NCBI GenBank assembly: GCA_034440575.1
Contig: JAOTOL010001462.1
Coordinates: 324,001-388,000, forward strand
Direction: 5' to 3'
Origin: Imbricaverruca yamaguchii
Taxonomy: Eukaryota; Arthropoda; Thecostraca; Neoverrucidae
Length of the DNA stretch: 64,000 nt
A model generated the notes under the pieces. The model was given only the letters and a program-made list of their open reading frames with translations. It was not told where the DNA came from and did not search any database. This document shows positions 38,143 to 49,480 of the stretch, in pieces (position 1 is the stretch's first letter; each line of letters opens with the position of its first letter). Made by a program: the position numbers and the translations under genes.

Positions 38143-40970
38143 ACATTGCTGATGTTGCGATTAATTAAAATATAAAGCCACTGAGGTTTAAACGAAGCAC
38201 ATTGAACTACTTCCTTGAGTCTTGAAGGGAGTAATCCATAGAAACTGCGTCCTTCCTCAAAACTCCAGTTAGTTATTCTAGCAAGTGCTCTACTCTCATT
38301 TTAATGCCCCTTCTTCCTTGAACACAACAAAACATCACTTTGACTAACCGGCAATTTGACATGTTGTCACATAGCTCGCTGCATATAGGTGGAATTACAA
38401 GCTTCTGGGATCCACGGATTCTTCTCGGGAGTGGAATCAAGACAACTGTCATTTTAGTTTCGGAAACATTTACAGGATGGCAATAGCGCAACCATCCAGG
38501 ACAAGGAATTTGGTAGGCATTGTCGTGAAATGTGAGCAAAAACATTATAATTTGCCGTAAAACATAGGAGTTATTTTTGGTGATCCGGCCCAGGCCAGCA
38601 TCATCTACCGTTCTCTTATGCATGCTACATGTAGTCCGAGGCTGAGAAGTCGAACATTATGAACGATTAGTAGTGCCTTACCTGTCACATTGTTGTGCGG
38701 TGCTATCTTTGGTTCTGTTCGAGATATCATGTGAATTTCGAAAAGAAAACCACTGGTGATAAAGGAAAATAATCATCAAATTACCATGAGAGAAAAAAGA
38801 CATCACAAAGGCTGCAGACATGGCGGACTTCTACCTTTCAAATGCACTATTTACCTCGTTCCACCACACTGCGAAATTCAGCACGAAATGAGAACACGCC
38901 ACCTCCAAACGACACGACCGCAACATCTTGCCCTGCAATGCTTGTCAGTGCTGACAATACCCCACCGGCGCGTCACTTCCAGGGTCGGCCAGGGTCCCCC
39001 CCCCACCACCTCTCGCCGACCGGCGGACGTGCGGAAGGTGGTGAGAGCGAGATAGACAACACCACCTCGTTGTCTGGCGGCCTCGGCCGCCGCAGCCTTT
39101 CAGTCCGATCGTCCCATTACCGGTCTTTCATTGGCATTCAATAGGGCGGCGACCTCCCGGGTCACGTGTCGGGTCGGCGACGTGCTAGACCCGTGTGAGG
39201 CGGGCTGGCACAATGACCAGGGTCACGACCCGTGCTGCAGACATTCGCCTGCCCACCCGTGCACGACGCGGGTGCCGGCGTGGTGAGCAGGGATACGGCC
39301 TGCAGGGCGGCTGCTGTGGTCGGACTGTCAGTGGTGTCACTGTTGCCATGCCCGCTATGTAGGCGGTGCGCACAATGTGACAATAATAGTCGAGGCGCCC
39401 TGACATCTAAATAACCAACGTTATGTCCGCGGTATCGCTGCTGCTGTGGCCATTAAGTCCGCGGTATTGCGGGGCAGCAATGCGGTTAATTAAAATTAAT
39501 TAATTAAAATAACTAATGCCACAGCACTGTGGTCGGTCTATCTGCGATACCGCAGCTGCTGTGGATAGCATGCCTCTGCGAACGACAGATAGCAGCGTAC
39601 GGCGGATGATGGCAAAGATAGGAACGGATTCGTGTATACGCAGCTGTGCGCCCAGGGTGGCACAAATTCAGAAATGACACGAGGTGTTGCTAGCACCCAA
39701 CTGAACACTATGCGTACACGCGTTGGTGCATTCGACTCACAAACTGTAAATTCGTAAATAAAGTAAAAGCGATACCAACTACAAGTTAACTTTGTGTCCT
39801 TCATGCTAGATACACCAATTGCTCCATGCCATTTCACGTCTGATGATGGCCTTACAGTTGTCGCTTCAGAAGCATCTGCTGAGAATTCTTCACTCTGGTG
39901 TCGCCCAACGTGGCGAAAGTCCTCAACCGTCATGGTTATCTGGGATCGTAATTCGATTGTGTCCAGGAATATCAGGTGCCAATTTATCAGCCAGCTGAGC
40001 GAGCTAGGCGATAGCCGGGCAGGCCATGCGGCCACATTGTTATTCACGAATTCCGTCATGTCCTGCCACGCCATTTGCTGATCCGCTCCCGGTCAACGGT
40101 GACAGATTCCACCCACATTGCCAGTCTCAGACTGAGTCTGCAAGCACTGCAATGCAACCCAAAGTTTACGGAGGAAGACATCCATCAAAATGTTGCATTG
40201 AATCTCGGCATGTCTGTCCGCCACAGCGGTAGGCTGCACTGAATGCCCGCACATGCATCAGCATTGCACACTGCGAGAAGTGAACCCGTTAACATTTTTT
40301 TCTCTCAATATTTTCTGCGATTCGAGAACAGTCATTTTGCACATTTGAGACTCGGATATAGATTTGAAGAAAATAAAATTACTCAAGATAAGCATCGCAG
40401 GCATCGCAACAAAAACATCATCGGCCAAACCTTCAACAATTTTTTTTGCAAGCATCCATGGTAACGCGGCTCACACATAGTCATGTTATCTCCGCTAATG
40501 TCAGCGTAAGAGTTTGTAATTTTCCTCGTAAATGGGGATAAATGTTTTGTAAATTACCTACCGATGCTCAAGTTATGTCAGGCTTTTTCCTATTAGTTGC
40601 AGCCTGAACCAATCACATCTTCAATGAAGGCCATGAAGTTCCGGATGATCTCAATTGATGTGTAAAGTAATATTTGATGCGTCACGTATTGGATGCCCCA
40701 CCCAAATTACTTCAAAAAGCTTCCAAGTTGCGCTTAATTTACAATTTACATATTTCCTTTAGTATGGACATATTTATCTCACGCTTTTTAAACCAAAGGG
40801 TCCGTAGGAAATCCAGACGAATTCATCCAATGCAAGAAATGTTCACATGAATATAAAAACATGACATTAAAAACAGGAACCGTGAAACCCTTTTAATATC
40901 CAAACATGACATGGCTTGGCGAACGCTGAAGTACCCAGTTTTATCAATACCTACATCGTTCCAGCGTTAC
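38143..40970. other. Unassigned sequence
   Basis: Frames of 178 aa (39538-40074 minus), 116 aa (38273-38623 minus) and 100 aa (plus) are unrecognised. The region 39430-39550 has a TTAATTAAAATTAATTAATT core flanked by GCGGTATCGC and GCGATACCGC words in inverted orientation. Confidence 0.3.
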
Positions 40971-40983
40971 CTACGTATCCAGG

Positions 40984-41011
40984 AAGTAGAGGTACCTAAG
41001 TACCTCTACTT
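40984..41011. repeat. Snap-back hairpin (12-bp arms, 4-nt loop)
   Basis: AAGTAGAGGTAC (40984-40995), loop CTAA, then GTACCTCTACTT (41000-41011), a perfect inverted repeat. It lies in the short dispersed repeat shared with 38109-38142. Confidence 0.9.
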
Positions 41012-41147
41012 GGTCAGGTCAGAAGTTCAGAAGTTGGAAAATATATAAAAATGCTTCAGTGTACTACCAGTTCTCCTTGAAGCACATTCTGTTAACTTCA
41101 ACAGTGGTGTATCTGGAATATTCAAGCTTGAACTTGTTTGACCGGTC

Positions 41148-41768
41148 CTGCAGACGGGAGCCTGCTGAACAGTGTCCGGTCCGGCAGACGGGAGCCTGCT
41201 GAATAGTGTCTTGTCCGGCAGACGGAAGCCTGAACAGTGTCCGGTCCGGCAGACGGAAGCCTGAACAGTGTCCGGTCCGGCAGACGGGAGCCTGAACAGT
41301 GTCCGGGTCCGGCAGACGGGAGCCTGTTGAACAGTGTACGGTCCGGCAGACGGGAGCCTGCCGAACAGTGTCCGGTCCAGCAGACGGGAGCCTGAACAGT
41401 GTCCGGTCCAGCAGACGGGAGCCTGTTGAACAGTGTCCGGTCCGGCAGACGGGAGCCTGCTGAACAGTGTACGGTCCGGCAGACGGGAGCCTGCCGAACA
41501 GTGTCCGGTCCAGCAGACGGGAGCCTGTCGAACAGTATCCGGTCCGGCAGACGGGAGCCTGCTGCACAGTGTCCGGTCCAGCAGACGGGAGCCTGAACGG
41601 TGTCCGGTCCGGCAGACGGGAGCCTGAACGGTGTCCGGTCTAGCAGACGGGAGCCTGAACAGTGTCTGGTCCAGCAGACGGGAGCCTGAACAGTGTCCGG
41701 TCGGGCAGACGGGAGCCTGCCGAACGGTGTACGGTCCGGCAGACGGGAGCCTCCTGAACAGTGTCCGT
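41148..41768. repeat. 31/34-bp two-length minisatellite
   Basis: The unit is GTCCGGTCCGGCAGACGGGA followed by GCCTGCTGAACAGT (34 bp) or GCCTGAACAGT (31 bp). About 20 copies are present with the two lengths mixed, plus CCAGC/CCGGC and GTCCG/GTACG variants. Neither 31 nor 34 is a multiple of three, so the minus 167-codon frame is not a gene. Confidence 0.95.
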
Positions 41769-42176
41769 GGTGTTAGCTGACGTCCGTGGTGTTGACTGAC
41801 GTCCGTGATGTTAATTGACGTCCGTGGTGTTGACTGACGTCCGTGATGTTAATTGACGTCCGTGGTGTTGACTGACGTCCGTGATGTTAATTGACGTCCG
41901 TGATTTTGACTGACGTCCGAGGTGTTGACTGGCCTCCGTGGTGTTGACTGACGTCCGAGGTGTTGACTGACGCCCCTGATGTTGACTGACGTCCGTGGTG
42001 TCGACTGACGTCCGTGGTTTTGACTGACGTCCGTGGTGTTGACTGACGTCCGTGGTGTTGACTGACGTCCATGGTGTTGACTGACGTCCGTGATTTTGAC
42101 TGACGTCCGTGGTGTTTGCTGACGTCCATGGTGTTGACTGACGTCCGAGGTGTTGACTGACGTCCGTGTCGTTGGG
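41764..42176. repeat. 19-bp minisatellite
   Basis: The unit is GTCCGTGGTGTTGACTGAC, about 21 copies, with blocks of GTGATGTTAATTGAC variants on the left. It begins inside the last GTCCG of the preceding 31/34-bp array. Confidence 0.95.
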
Positions 42177-42179
42177 GCG

Positions 42180-43770
42180 ACTGCGGCAGTCATCGCGTCG
42201 CGACCATCACACAGCTGAGTGCACACCGCAGGCCAGCTGTGTGAACTGTGCAAGCGCCCACATGGAGCGCTCTTCACGTGTCGTGGTTCGAGCGCCGAAC
42301 GTGACGCACCGGGCCGCTGCTGCATCCGAGAGTGGAGTGATCTCTGATGTGAGAGTGCCGGCGGTGTTTCAATGCGGATGTATAGGCGGCGAACAGGCTA
42401 TGGGCAGGTTGCCAGTCTTTCAACCGAAAGTTGAAATGTTGCTGACAACAATCTGCTTCGAAAATCGTCAGCCTCAACACTTCATCAGCTATTTCCAGAC
42501 ACCTGAACTTGGCCTTGATCTTGACCTGATTCCATTGCATGTATATGTGTGTTGGAATGCGCCGTCGATATGGAAGCACGGACATCACGTTTATCTTAAG
42601 ACCAGAGTCCGAAGACTACCGCAACGACCGGGTGACTGATTACATCCCGGTATTCATCTGCTTGACATGACGTGGAAGGTGAACCGAAAGAAAGCGACAG
42701 ATAAAAACGATTGACTTACTTCTGAGATCCTAAGAATGGGACTACAGCGAACCGTTTACCTCATCTCTTTATCTAGCGTAAAACAGTTGTCAGTGGGCGT
42801 CAAGTTGAACCTCGGAGCTCTGCGAAGGATGGGAAATTCTGCACACTGCAGTGGCTAACAGCACGAGTTCCATATAATCACCCGGCTGCACTGGTGCCTT
42901 CCTTGAATTAGTGAAACCTTCTTCTGTGAATCTACTCGCTACTTCGCAAATGCAAGTATGGCTCGTATAAGTACTGGCAATGTACCACTTTAGACACGGG
43001 CGACTGGCAGGTCCTGTGTCGTGCTGATAAACATACATGCACACATGCCTACTTAGGCTGGTCGCATGCTAGACATGCTATCACGACAAAGGCGCACCTG
43101 TTATTCCCACAGATGCTGCTGTGGTACTCCAATCCATTATGCAACGCTATCATTGTATAATTGGTGTATCCCTCGTGGCACGCTCCTCGGCTGAAAACTA
43201 TCGCAACACATGGTTATTGTGATCGAGATACCCACTGCACACTGCACAATTGGCATATTTGCTTATTCGTCCAAGTGCTACTTCTTTCCTCGCTTCCTCC
43301 CAACATTACGCACAGACTTCATCCTCGTCTATAACTTTGCGCATGCTCCGCAGATGGGTGTATATTTATAATTTCATCAGATGCAGGAAGCACATCTGGG
43401 AAGATAAGCAAGAGTGAGACATACCAATACTTCCAGCCGTATCCTATTCAATTATCCATCCAGCACCTCCCCCCCCGCCTCCACCCCGACCACTCACAGC
43501 GTCCTCCCAGTCATTACCATACCATAGTCGTCCGGTGTCCACCATCGTCCCAACTAGAGCATCACACCGATTTGATATCCGTTTGGTACGGACGACGGAG
43601 CGGATTGAATAGAGTTTGGCTAACATAAATTGCCACGGATTGGAGAGCTGATTAGCTCTCCAACATTTCTGGTGGAAAGAAAATTGGGGAAAATCGTATT
43701 TGCTTCTGTTTTCCATCCACAACATTGCATAATCAAAGGTTGGGATTAGCTATTGCTGAGCTTCAGTTGT
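42180..43770. other. Unassigned sequence
   Basis: A 157-codon plus frame (42166-42639) starts inside the 19-bp array and has no recognisable domain. No other repeat was seen. Confidence 0.3.
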
Positions 43771-43773
43771 GTT

Positions 43774-44018
43774 CACGTCAGCTGTTGGACAGCGCCGACA
43801 GCTGACGGTGCCGAACTCCCACGTCAGCTGTTGGACAGCGCCGACAGCTGACGGTGCCGAACTCCCACGTCAGCTGTTGGACAGCGCCGACAGCTGACGG
43901 TTCCGAACTCCCACGTCAGCTGTTGGACAGCGCCGACAGCTGACGGTGCCGAACTCCCACGTCAGCTGTTGGACAGCGCCGACAGCTGACGGTGCCGAAC
44001 TCTCACGTCAGCTGTTGC
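43774..44018. repeat. 46-bp minisatellite, every unit a perfect hairpin
   Basis: Five full 46-bp units start at 43774, 43820, 43866, 43912 and 43958, with a partial one at 44004. Each full unit holds CGTCAGCTGT, a 12-nt spacer, and its exact complement ACAGCTGACG. The units are nearly identical (one GGTT for GGTG change, one CTCT for CTCC change). Confidence 0.95.
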
Positions 44019-44744
44019 AATAGCACCCACTCCCCATGCTGTAGCCGGTTATGTCGCTCCAATGATCACGGCTTATCTGCCAGATATTCTAGAGAGCCTT
44101 CCAGACCCCTGCAGACAATTGGAAATACCTGGCACAGATGATCTCCGAAGCGAAATATCAGCACCGCATTCTGTTGCATTCGGTTCCTACTTTGTACTGA
44201 CGGGTTCCGGCGTTTGAAGGGCAATGCACTGTGATCGCCATCGTGAAGTTAAGGTCAAATGCAGCAGCAGTCATTGCCACGAGTGATGTCCATGGTGAGC
44301 CGCGGACCAGTTGGACCAGTACCTCGGTAATGTCGAAATATTACTGGAATTCTTGGTCACGGAAGCACAACCGGATGCAGCCACTGTCCTCTCATTTGAA
44401 ATCCGCAGGCACGTGAGTATGCCGATGGCGATGATGTAAAGCTAAAACCGAAAGCGCCAGCAGCCGTTGTCCCATTCATTGAATTAATCTGCCAAGTGTT
44501 TGAGGGCAACGTTTCCACCGTGCCAATTGACGTTGTTGGATGAGATTTGCCAGCCTGCTACATGCCAGTTGAGAAGATCGTGAGCGGATAATTGCAAGTC
44601 GAAGTTGCATAGTCATCCATGCCGCTTCACGAGTAATCTGATTAAACGTGACGCCATGAAAAACAAGCGTGCATTGTAAGCGGGAACAGGATTCGCCAAT
44701 AGTGGATATCATCAATAAACGAGCCACCATGGATTGCGGGTCCA
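44019..44744. other. Unassigned sequence
   Basis: Unique DNA with no recognised gene; a 136-codon minus frame extends into it from the 67-bp array. Confidence 0.3.
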
Positions 44745-45200
44745 GATTCTCTGTGGAACCGCATTCTAGCAGTTCAATAACGCCAGCTGGACCACCACTG
44801 GCTGCGGGTCTAGATCCGCTGTGATACCGCATTGCAACCGTCAAATAACGCCAGCTGGACCACCATGGTGTGCGGTCCAAATCCAATATGGGATCGCATT
44901 GTAACCGTCAAATAACGCCAGCTGGACCACCATGGTGTGCGGTCCAGATCCACTGTGGGATCGCATTGTAACCGTCAAATAACGCCAGCTGGACCACCAT
45001 TGGCTGCGGATCCAGATCCGCTGTGGGACCGCATTGTAACCGTCAGATAACGCCAGCTGGACCACCATTGGCTGCGGATCCAGATCCACTGTGGGATCGC
45101 ATTGTAACCGTCAAATAACGCCAGCTGGACCACCATGGGGTGCGGGTCCAGATCCACTGTGGAACCGTAATGTAACCGTCAAATAACGCCAGCTGGACGA
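44745..45200. repeat. 67-bp minisatellite (about 6-7 units)
   Basis: The unit starts CGCCAGCTGGACCACCATGG and ends CGCATTGTAACCGTCAAATAA, exactly 67 bp between 44849 and 44916. Most units contain CTGGACC and GGTCCAG about 12 nt apart, a 7-bp dyad, with a variable CCATGGTGTGC/CCATTGGCTGC loop. Confidence 0.93.
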
Positions 45201-45361
45201 CGGGTGTTCTTCGGCTCGTGGTGTCGTCCTGGTTCCGAGCATTCACACCAATGGGCGGAATCTCGCCAGTGTGTTCAAAACTCGGAATGATGGAGATATA
45301 TATGGCCGTACGTAAGTTGATGACAAGGCATACCAATATATGTATGCTAGCATTATTTACC

Positions 45362-45700
45362 GATGTTTTTTTTGTTTAATAAATGTAATCCGAGTTGTTG
45401 CTGGGTGGCTTGAGGAACCAGGGTTCTATCGCTAAGCAGAGCTTGTTGCGTGAACCCTGGCCCCACCACCAGATCCAAGAACTCCAGCTCAACGGCAGAA
45501 TTTAGACCGAAAGATTGACATGCCGCCAATGCACCGACACGGCCGCCCGGTAGCTCGTCCCCGGCCTTATCGGGCCAGCTGCCAACTGACACTCCCGGCC
45601 GGGGGCTAAATGCGAGCGTGCGAAGCGACTCGAACCCTGTGTTGCCAGTACATGGGAGACTAGTGCAGGCCAGCGCTCTAACCAACTGAGCTACCGGGGC
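45362..45700 (-). mobile_element. tRNA-derived SINE, family 2
   Basis: On the minus strand the head reads GCCCCGGTAGCTCAGTTGGT, with an intact A box TAGCTCAGTTGG and B box GGTTCGAGTC. The sequence then departs from a tRNA: the 3' acceptor half that should pair with GCCCCGG is missing. A ~240-bp body and an ATTACATTTATTAAACAAAA tail follow. The 118-codon minus frame starting APVAQLVRALACTS is the usual translation artefact of tRNA-like DNA. No convincing target duplication was found. Confidence 0.8.
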
Positions 45701-45703
45701 GGA

Positions 45704-46507
45704 TATCATTCAGTTCCACCCAAATGAAGAATAATTTCAAGGTGCTATGAAGCGCCAAAAATGAGAACGAAGAAGTCATGGATGCATGCAGGAAGGAGGT
45801 GGCTTAGGTCTAGATGCATATGGATGTATGTATCTAAGCGGTAGGAGGTGACTGTACTCAGAGTATATTTCTTTGTTTATTATATGCTACGAAAACCCAG
45901 GCGTGTCTTGGCCGATTTGATTCCGTGTACAACCATCTGTGGTATTGCAGCTGACAGATTACTGTAGCAGCCTGAATATTTTTTGCGGACGACCGCCTAC
46001 CCGCAGGAAGGTAAGAAACCATAAACCCGGCTTAAGCTGCTGCGGTGCCCTCACACGTAAAGTCTTTGTCACTCACCACTGGTCGTATCATGTCCTCCAA
46101 CAGATCTAATAAATGAGTTGTGGAAACGGGATATCCAGAACCATGGTAATCCTGTTCTAATGAATCTAGAGACCATGTCCATCTTGTGCACCGCTATTCG
46201 TGGTGCCGTTCCCTTCGCACATCATCGTTTATCTATTCCCGTGCTCACGCCCCCACACAAGCCGGGCGACATTCTCACAGGCCCACGTACCGCTTGATGT
46301 CCTTCCAGATATATCTTCAGTCCTACACCTCATTGTCCTCTCATCTGATACTTATATTCCTGTTCTGAGGCGTGTGAACGCTGGTGAAAGGTGAAAGGAC
46401 CGGTGCCATTTTGTCCCATAGAGCTAATGATGAAGATTATGGAAAATCAGTTCATGTGTCCACTGGCCTCCCATTATATCGGGCTTATCTATCCTCCATG
46501 TTTGATC
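45704..46507. other. Unassigned sequence
   Basis: Unique DNA without a recognised gene or repeat. Confidence 0.3.
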
Positions 46508-46790
46508 CATGGGTGAATCTTAATATTTCCATGGTGGTACTCGTCTGAAGGGGCGCCACTGCGAAAGTACCCAGAAGGGTGCCTATGGCTGAACTTCCGA
46601 TGAGTGGGTAAGAATTGGAGTAAACTCGATCACACTGAAGTGAAGCCTATTCCTCTCATGAGGAATTTGCCTTTACCACTCAAAGTGCGCGTGTTCTTTT
46701 CAGAGGGAGGGGGCATTGGCTAAGAAATCCATTGAGACGTTGGGTAACTGGGAGGCATGTCCACAGTGCCCTTCCCTATATCTGCCCCTG
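46508..46790. mobile_element. hAT-like miniature element, copy D (degraded)
   Basis: The right end TATATCTGCCCCTG and a weak left end CATGGGTGAATCT match the family ends imperfectly. The interior GGGGCGCCACTGCGAAAG (near 46550) is shared with the 63.3-kb copy. No matching flanking duplication was found, so limits are approximate. Confidence 0.5.
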
Positions 46791-46934
46791 ATAGCATGCA
46801 CAGGCTTTGTGCCGCTCTTTCTAACCCCCCCCCCATCTCCTTTTACAGTAAAGCGAACTTTAAAACCGTCAAACTTCCATGCCGTTTGCCGCATCTCACT
46901 TCTCCTCTGCAAATAGCCGGCGTGTTGCCAAGCA

Positions 46935-47222
46935 CGCTCTGTGCACACCCCCTGTGCACACCTTCTGTGAATACCCTATGTGCACACACTCTGCGCACGT
47001 TATGTGCACTTTATGTGCACATTCTGTGCACACCCTCTGTGCACACCCCCTGTGCACACCTCCTGTGAGTACCCTCTGTGCACACACTCTGCGCACACCC
47101 TCTGTGCACACACTCTGTGCACACCCACTGTGCACACCCTATATGCACACGCTCTGTGTACATCCCTTGTGCATACCCTTTGTGCACACCTTCTGTGCAC
47201 GCTCTGTGCCCACCCTCTCTGA
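46935..47222. repeat. 13-bp minisatellite
   Basis: The unit is CTGTGCACACCCC with many variants, about 22 copies; each carries the palindrome GTGCAC. Cysteine/histidine-rich frames in several registers on both strands are artefacts. Confidence 0.94.
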
Positions 47223-47597
47223 GGACGACTCAACACTCCGCCGCCGATAATGACGGACGACTCAAGAGCCGCCGACAATCACGCCGACCACAGCTATGTT
47301 CCGGCCGCCCCAGCACCGCCATCTGACCGACGGCGCCTCGGGGCCGGAGGCGTAATGCTGGACCACTGGAGAGTCACCACCACGGCGGACACATCAAACG
47401 CACTGGAAGACCATGCGCTCCGTCTCATTTGCACGCGCTTCCAGACTGCTGCACAAGCAAGCGATTATACGAGACGAGCTGCGTAATGTTTGTGAATAAG
47501 TCTGCCGTTCTGTCGGTGAGTAAAGGCAGATGGCCTTGTCAGAGATGAAGAACGCAGGAACTCCATCTTGTTGAATATCCTGAGATTATCGTACGGG
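47223..47597. other. Unassigned sequence
   Basis: Moderately GC-rich unique DNA between the 13-bp array and the AT microsatellite; no gene recognised. Confidence 0.3.
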
Positions 47598-47959
<362 letters not shown>

Positions 47960-48155
47960 ATTATGATTTTTGTGCATGGTTACAGATAGGATTGCTGCTA
48001 ATGAAGACATGATAGGTTTATTCCAGCATCCCCGTCTCGGTATCAGACCTCATTGGCCAAGATATTGTCAGTTTTCCAGGGAAGGCTGAGCCAGTGATAG
48101 GGTGTCTCGCTGTCAGTACGTCTCTGTGACTGTACTGCTATAGCCACCCCTGTGA

Positions 48156-48209
48156 GAGGGATGCCGCTATGTATATGAATTATCATTCATAGACATAGCG
48201 GCATCCCTC
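48156..48209. repeat. Snap-back hairpin (25-bp arms, 4-nt loop)
   Basis: The left arm 48156-48180 begins GAGGGATGCCGCTATG. The loop is TATC (48181-48184). The right arm 48185-48209 ends CATAGCGGCATCCCTC. The arms are complementary at 24 of 25 positions (one A/C difference near the loop). The stem is too short for a typical animal miRNA precursor. Confidence 0.93.
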
Positions 48210-48486
48210 CACTGTGCTCTTACTCAAATCCTGTTTCTGGTTAATTATAGTTCACATAAATGAACCAGGAGTTTCTGACGTGTGTGCTATGGAGAGTAAA
48301 TATCGATTGTAATCATACTTGAACGTCCTGTTCAGACACAGTATCAGCTGAGGAAATGCGACCCTCCCCCCCCCTAGTCTCTCCCATCTGTGCAGATGTC
48401 AACCAACGCCTTGAATACTTACAACAAAATTACATTACGCTGCTACCGAATGCAGTGCGATTAGACCTGTCCTTTAAATAAATCGA
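48210..48486. other. Unassigned sequence
   Basis: Short unique stretch before the 53-bp array; nothing recognised. Confidence 0.3.
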
Positions 48487-49480
48487 CGTAGTCACAGCCT
48501 AACTACAATGCGCCCACCCGTGCTTCAGGCGTCGGTCTATGTAGTCACAGCCTGACTACAGTACGTCCAGCCGAGCTGCAGGCGTCGGTCTATGTAGTCA
48601 CAGCCTGACTACAGTGCGCCCACCCGTGCTTCAGGGGTCGGTCTATGTAGTCACAGCCTGACTACAGTACGTCCAGCCGTGCTTCAGGGGTCGGTCTATG
48701 TAGTCACAGCCTGACTACAGTATGCCCACCCGTGCTTCAGGCGTCGGTCTATGTAGTCACAGCCTGACTACAGTATGCCCGTCCGTGCTTCAGGGGTCGG
48801 TCTATGTAGTCACAGCCTGACTACAGTACGTCCACCCGTGCTTCAGGCGTCGGTCTATGTAGTCACAGCCTGACTACAGTACGTCCACCCGTGCTTCAGG
48901 CGTCGGTCTATGTAGTCACAGCCTGACTACAGTATGCCCACCCGTGCTTCAGGGGTCGGTCTATGTAGTCACAGCCTGACTACAGTGCGCCCACCCGTGC
49001 TTCAGGGGTCTGCCTATGTAGTCACAGCCTGACTACAGTATGCCCACCCGTGCTTCAGGCGTCGGTCTATGTAGTCACAGCCTGACTACAGTACGCCCAC
49101 CCGTGCTTCAGGCGTCGGTCTATGTAGTCACAGCCTGACTACAGTATGCCCGTCCGTGCTTCAGGGTCGGTCTATGTAGTCACAGCCTGACTACAGTACG
49201 TCCACCCGTGCTTCAGGGGTCGGTCTATGTAGTCGCAGCCTGACTACAGTATGCCCACCCGTGCTTCAGGCGTCGGTCTATGTAGTCACAGCCTGACTAC
49301 AGTACGTCCACCCGTGCTTCAGGCGTCGGTCTATGTAGTCACAGCCTGACTACAGCACGTCCAGCCGAGCTGCAGGCGTCGGTCTATGTAGTCACAGCCT
49401 GACTACAGCACGTCCAGCCGAGCTTCAGGGGTCGGTCTATGTAGTCACAGCCTGACTACAGTACGCCCACCCGTGCTTCA
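48487..49480. repeat. 53-bp minisatellite with a hairpin in each unit
   Basis: About 19 copies of a unit starting GTAGTCACAGCCTGACTACA and ending CAGGCGTCGGTCTAT (53 bp, e.g. starts 48488 and 48541). Each carries GTAGTCA-CAGCC-TGACTAC, a 7-bp stem with a 5-nt loop. Variable sites (TACGTCC, TATGCCC or TGCGCCC; CCGTGCTTC or CCGAGCTGC; GGCGTC or GGGGTC) are shuffled between units. Confidence 0.97.

Noticed and set aside
39538..40074. 178-codon minus-strand frame as a gene
   Set aside because: No recognised domain, no splice or promoter context, and the opposite strand is partly open; not distinguishable from chance.
41064..41567. 167-codon minus-strand frame with RLPSAG repeats
   Set aside because: Unit lengths of 31 and 34 bp shift the frame constantly; the peptide pattern is not maintained.
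45628..45700. Functional tRNA gene on the minus strand
   Set aside because: A and B boxes are good, but the 3' acceptor half that should pair with GCCCCGG is absent and the sequence continues into a SINE body.
45353..45709. 118-codon minus-strand protein starting APVAQLVRALACTS
   Set aside because: A well-known translation artefact of tRNA-like sequence (A box read as protein).
48156..48209. miRNA precursor
   Set aside because: A 25-bp stem with a 4-nt loop is shorter than typical animal precursors; kept only as a structural oddity.
48487..49480. CRISPR array (direct repeats with dyad)
   Set aside because: Units are contiguous 53-bp repeats with no unique spacers, there are no cas genes, and the context is an animal genome.
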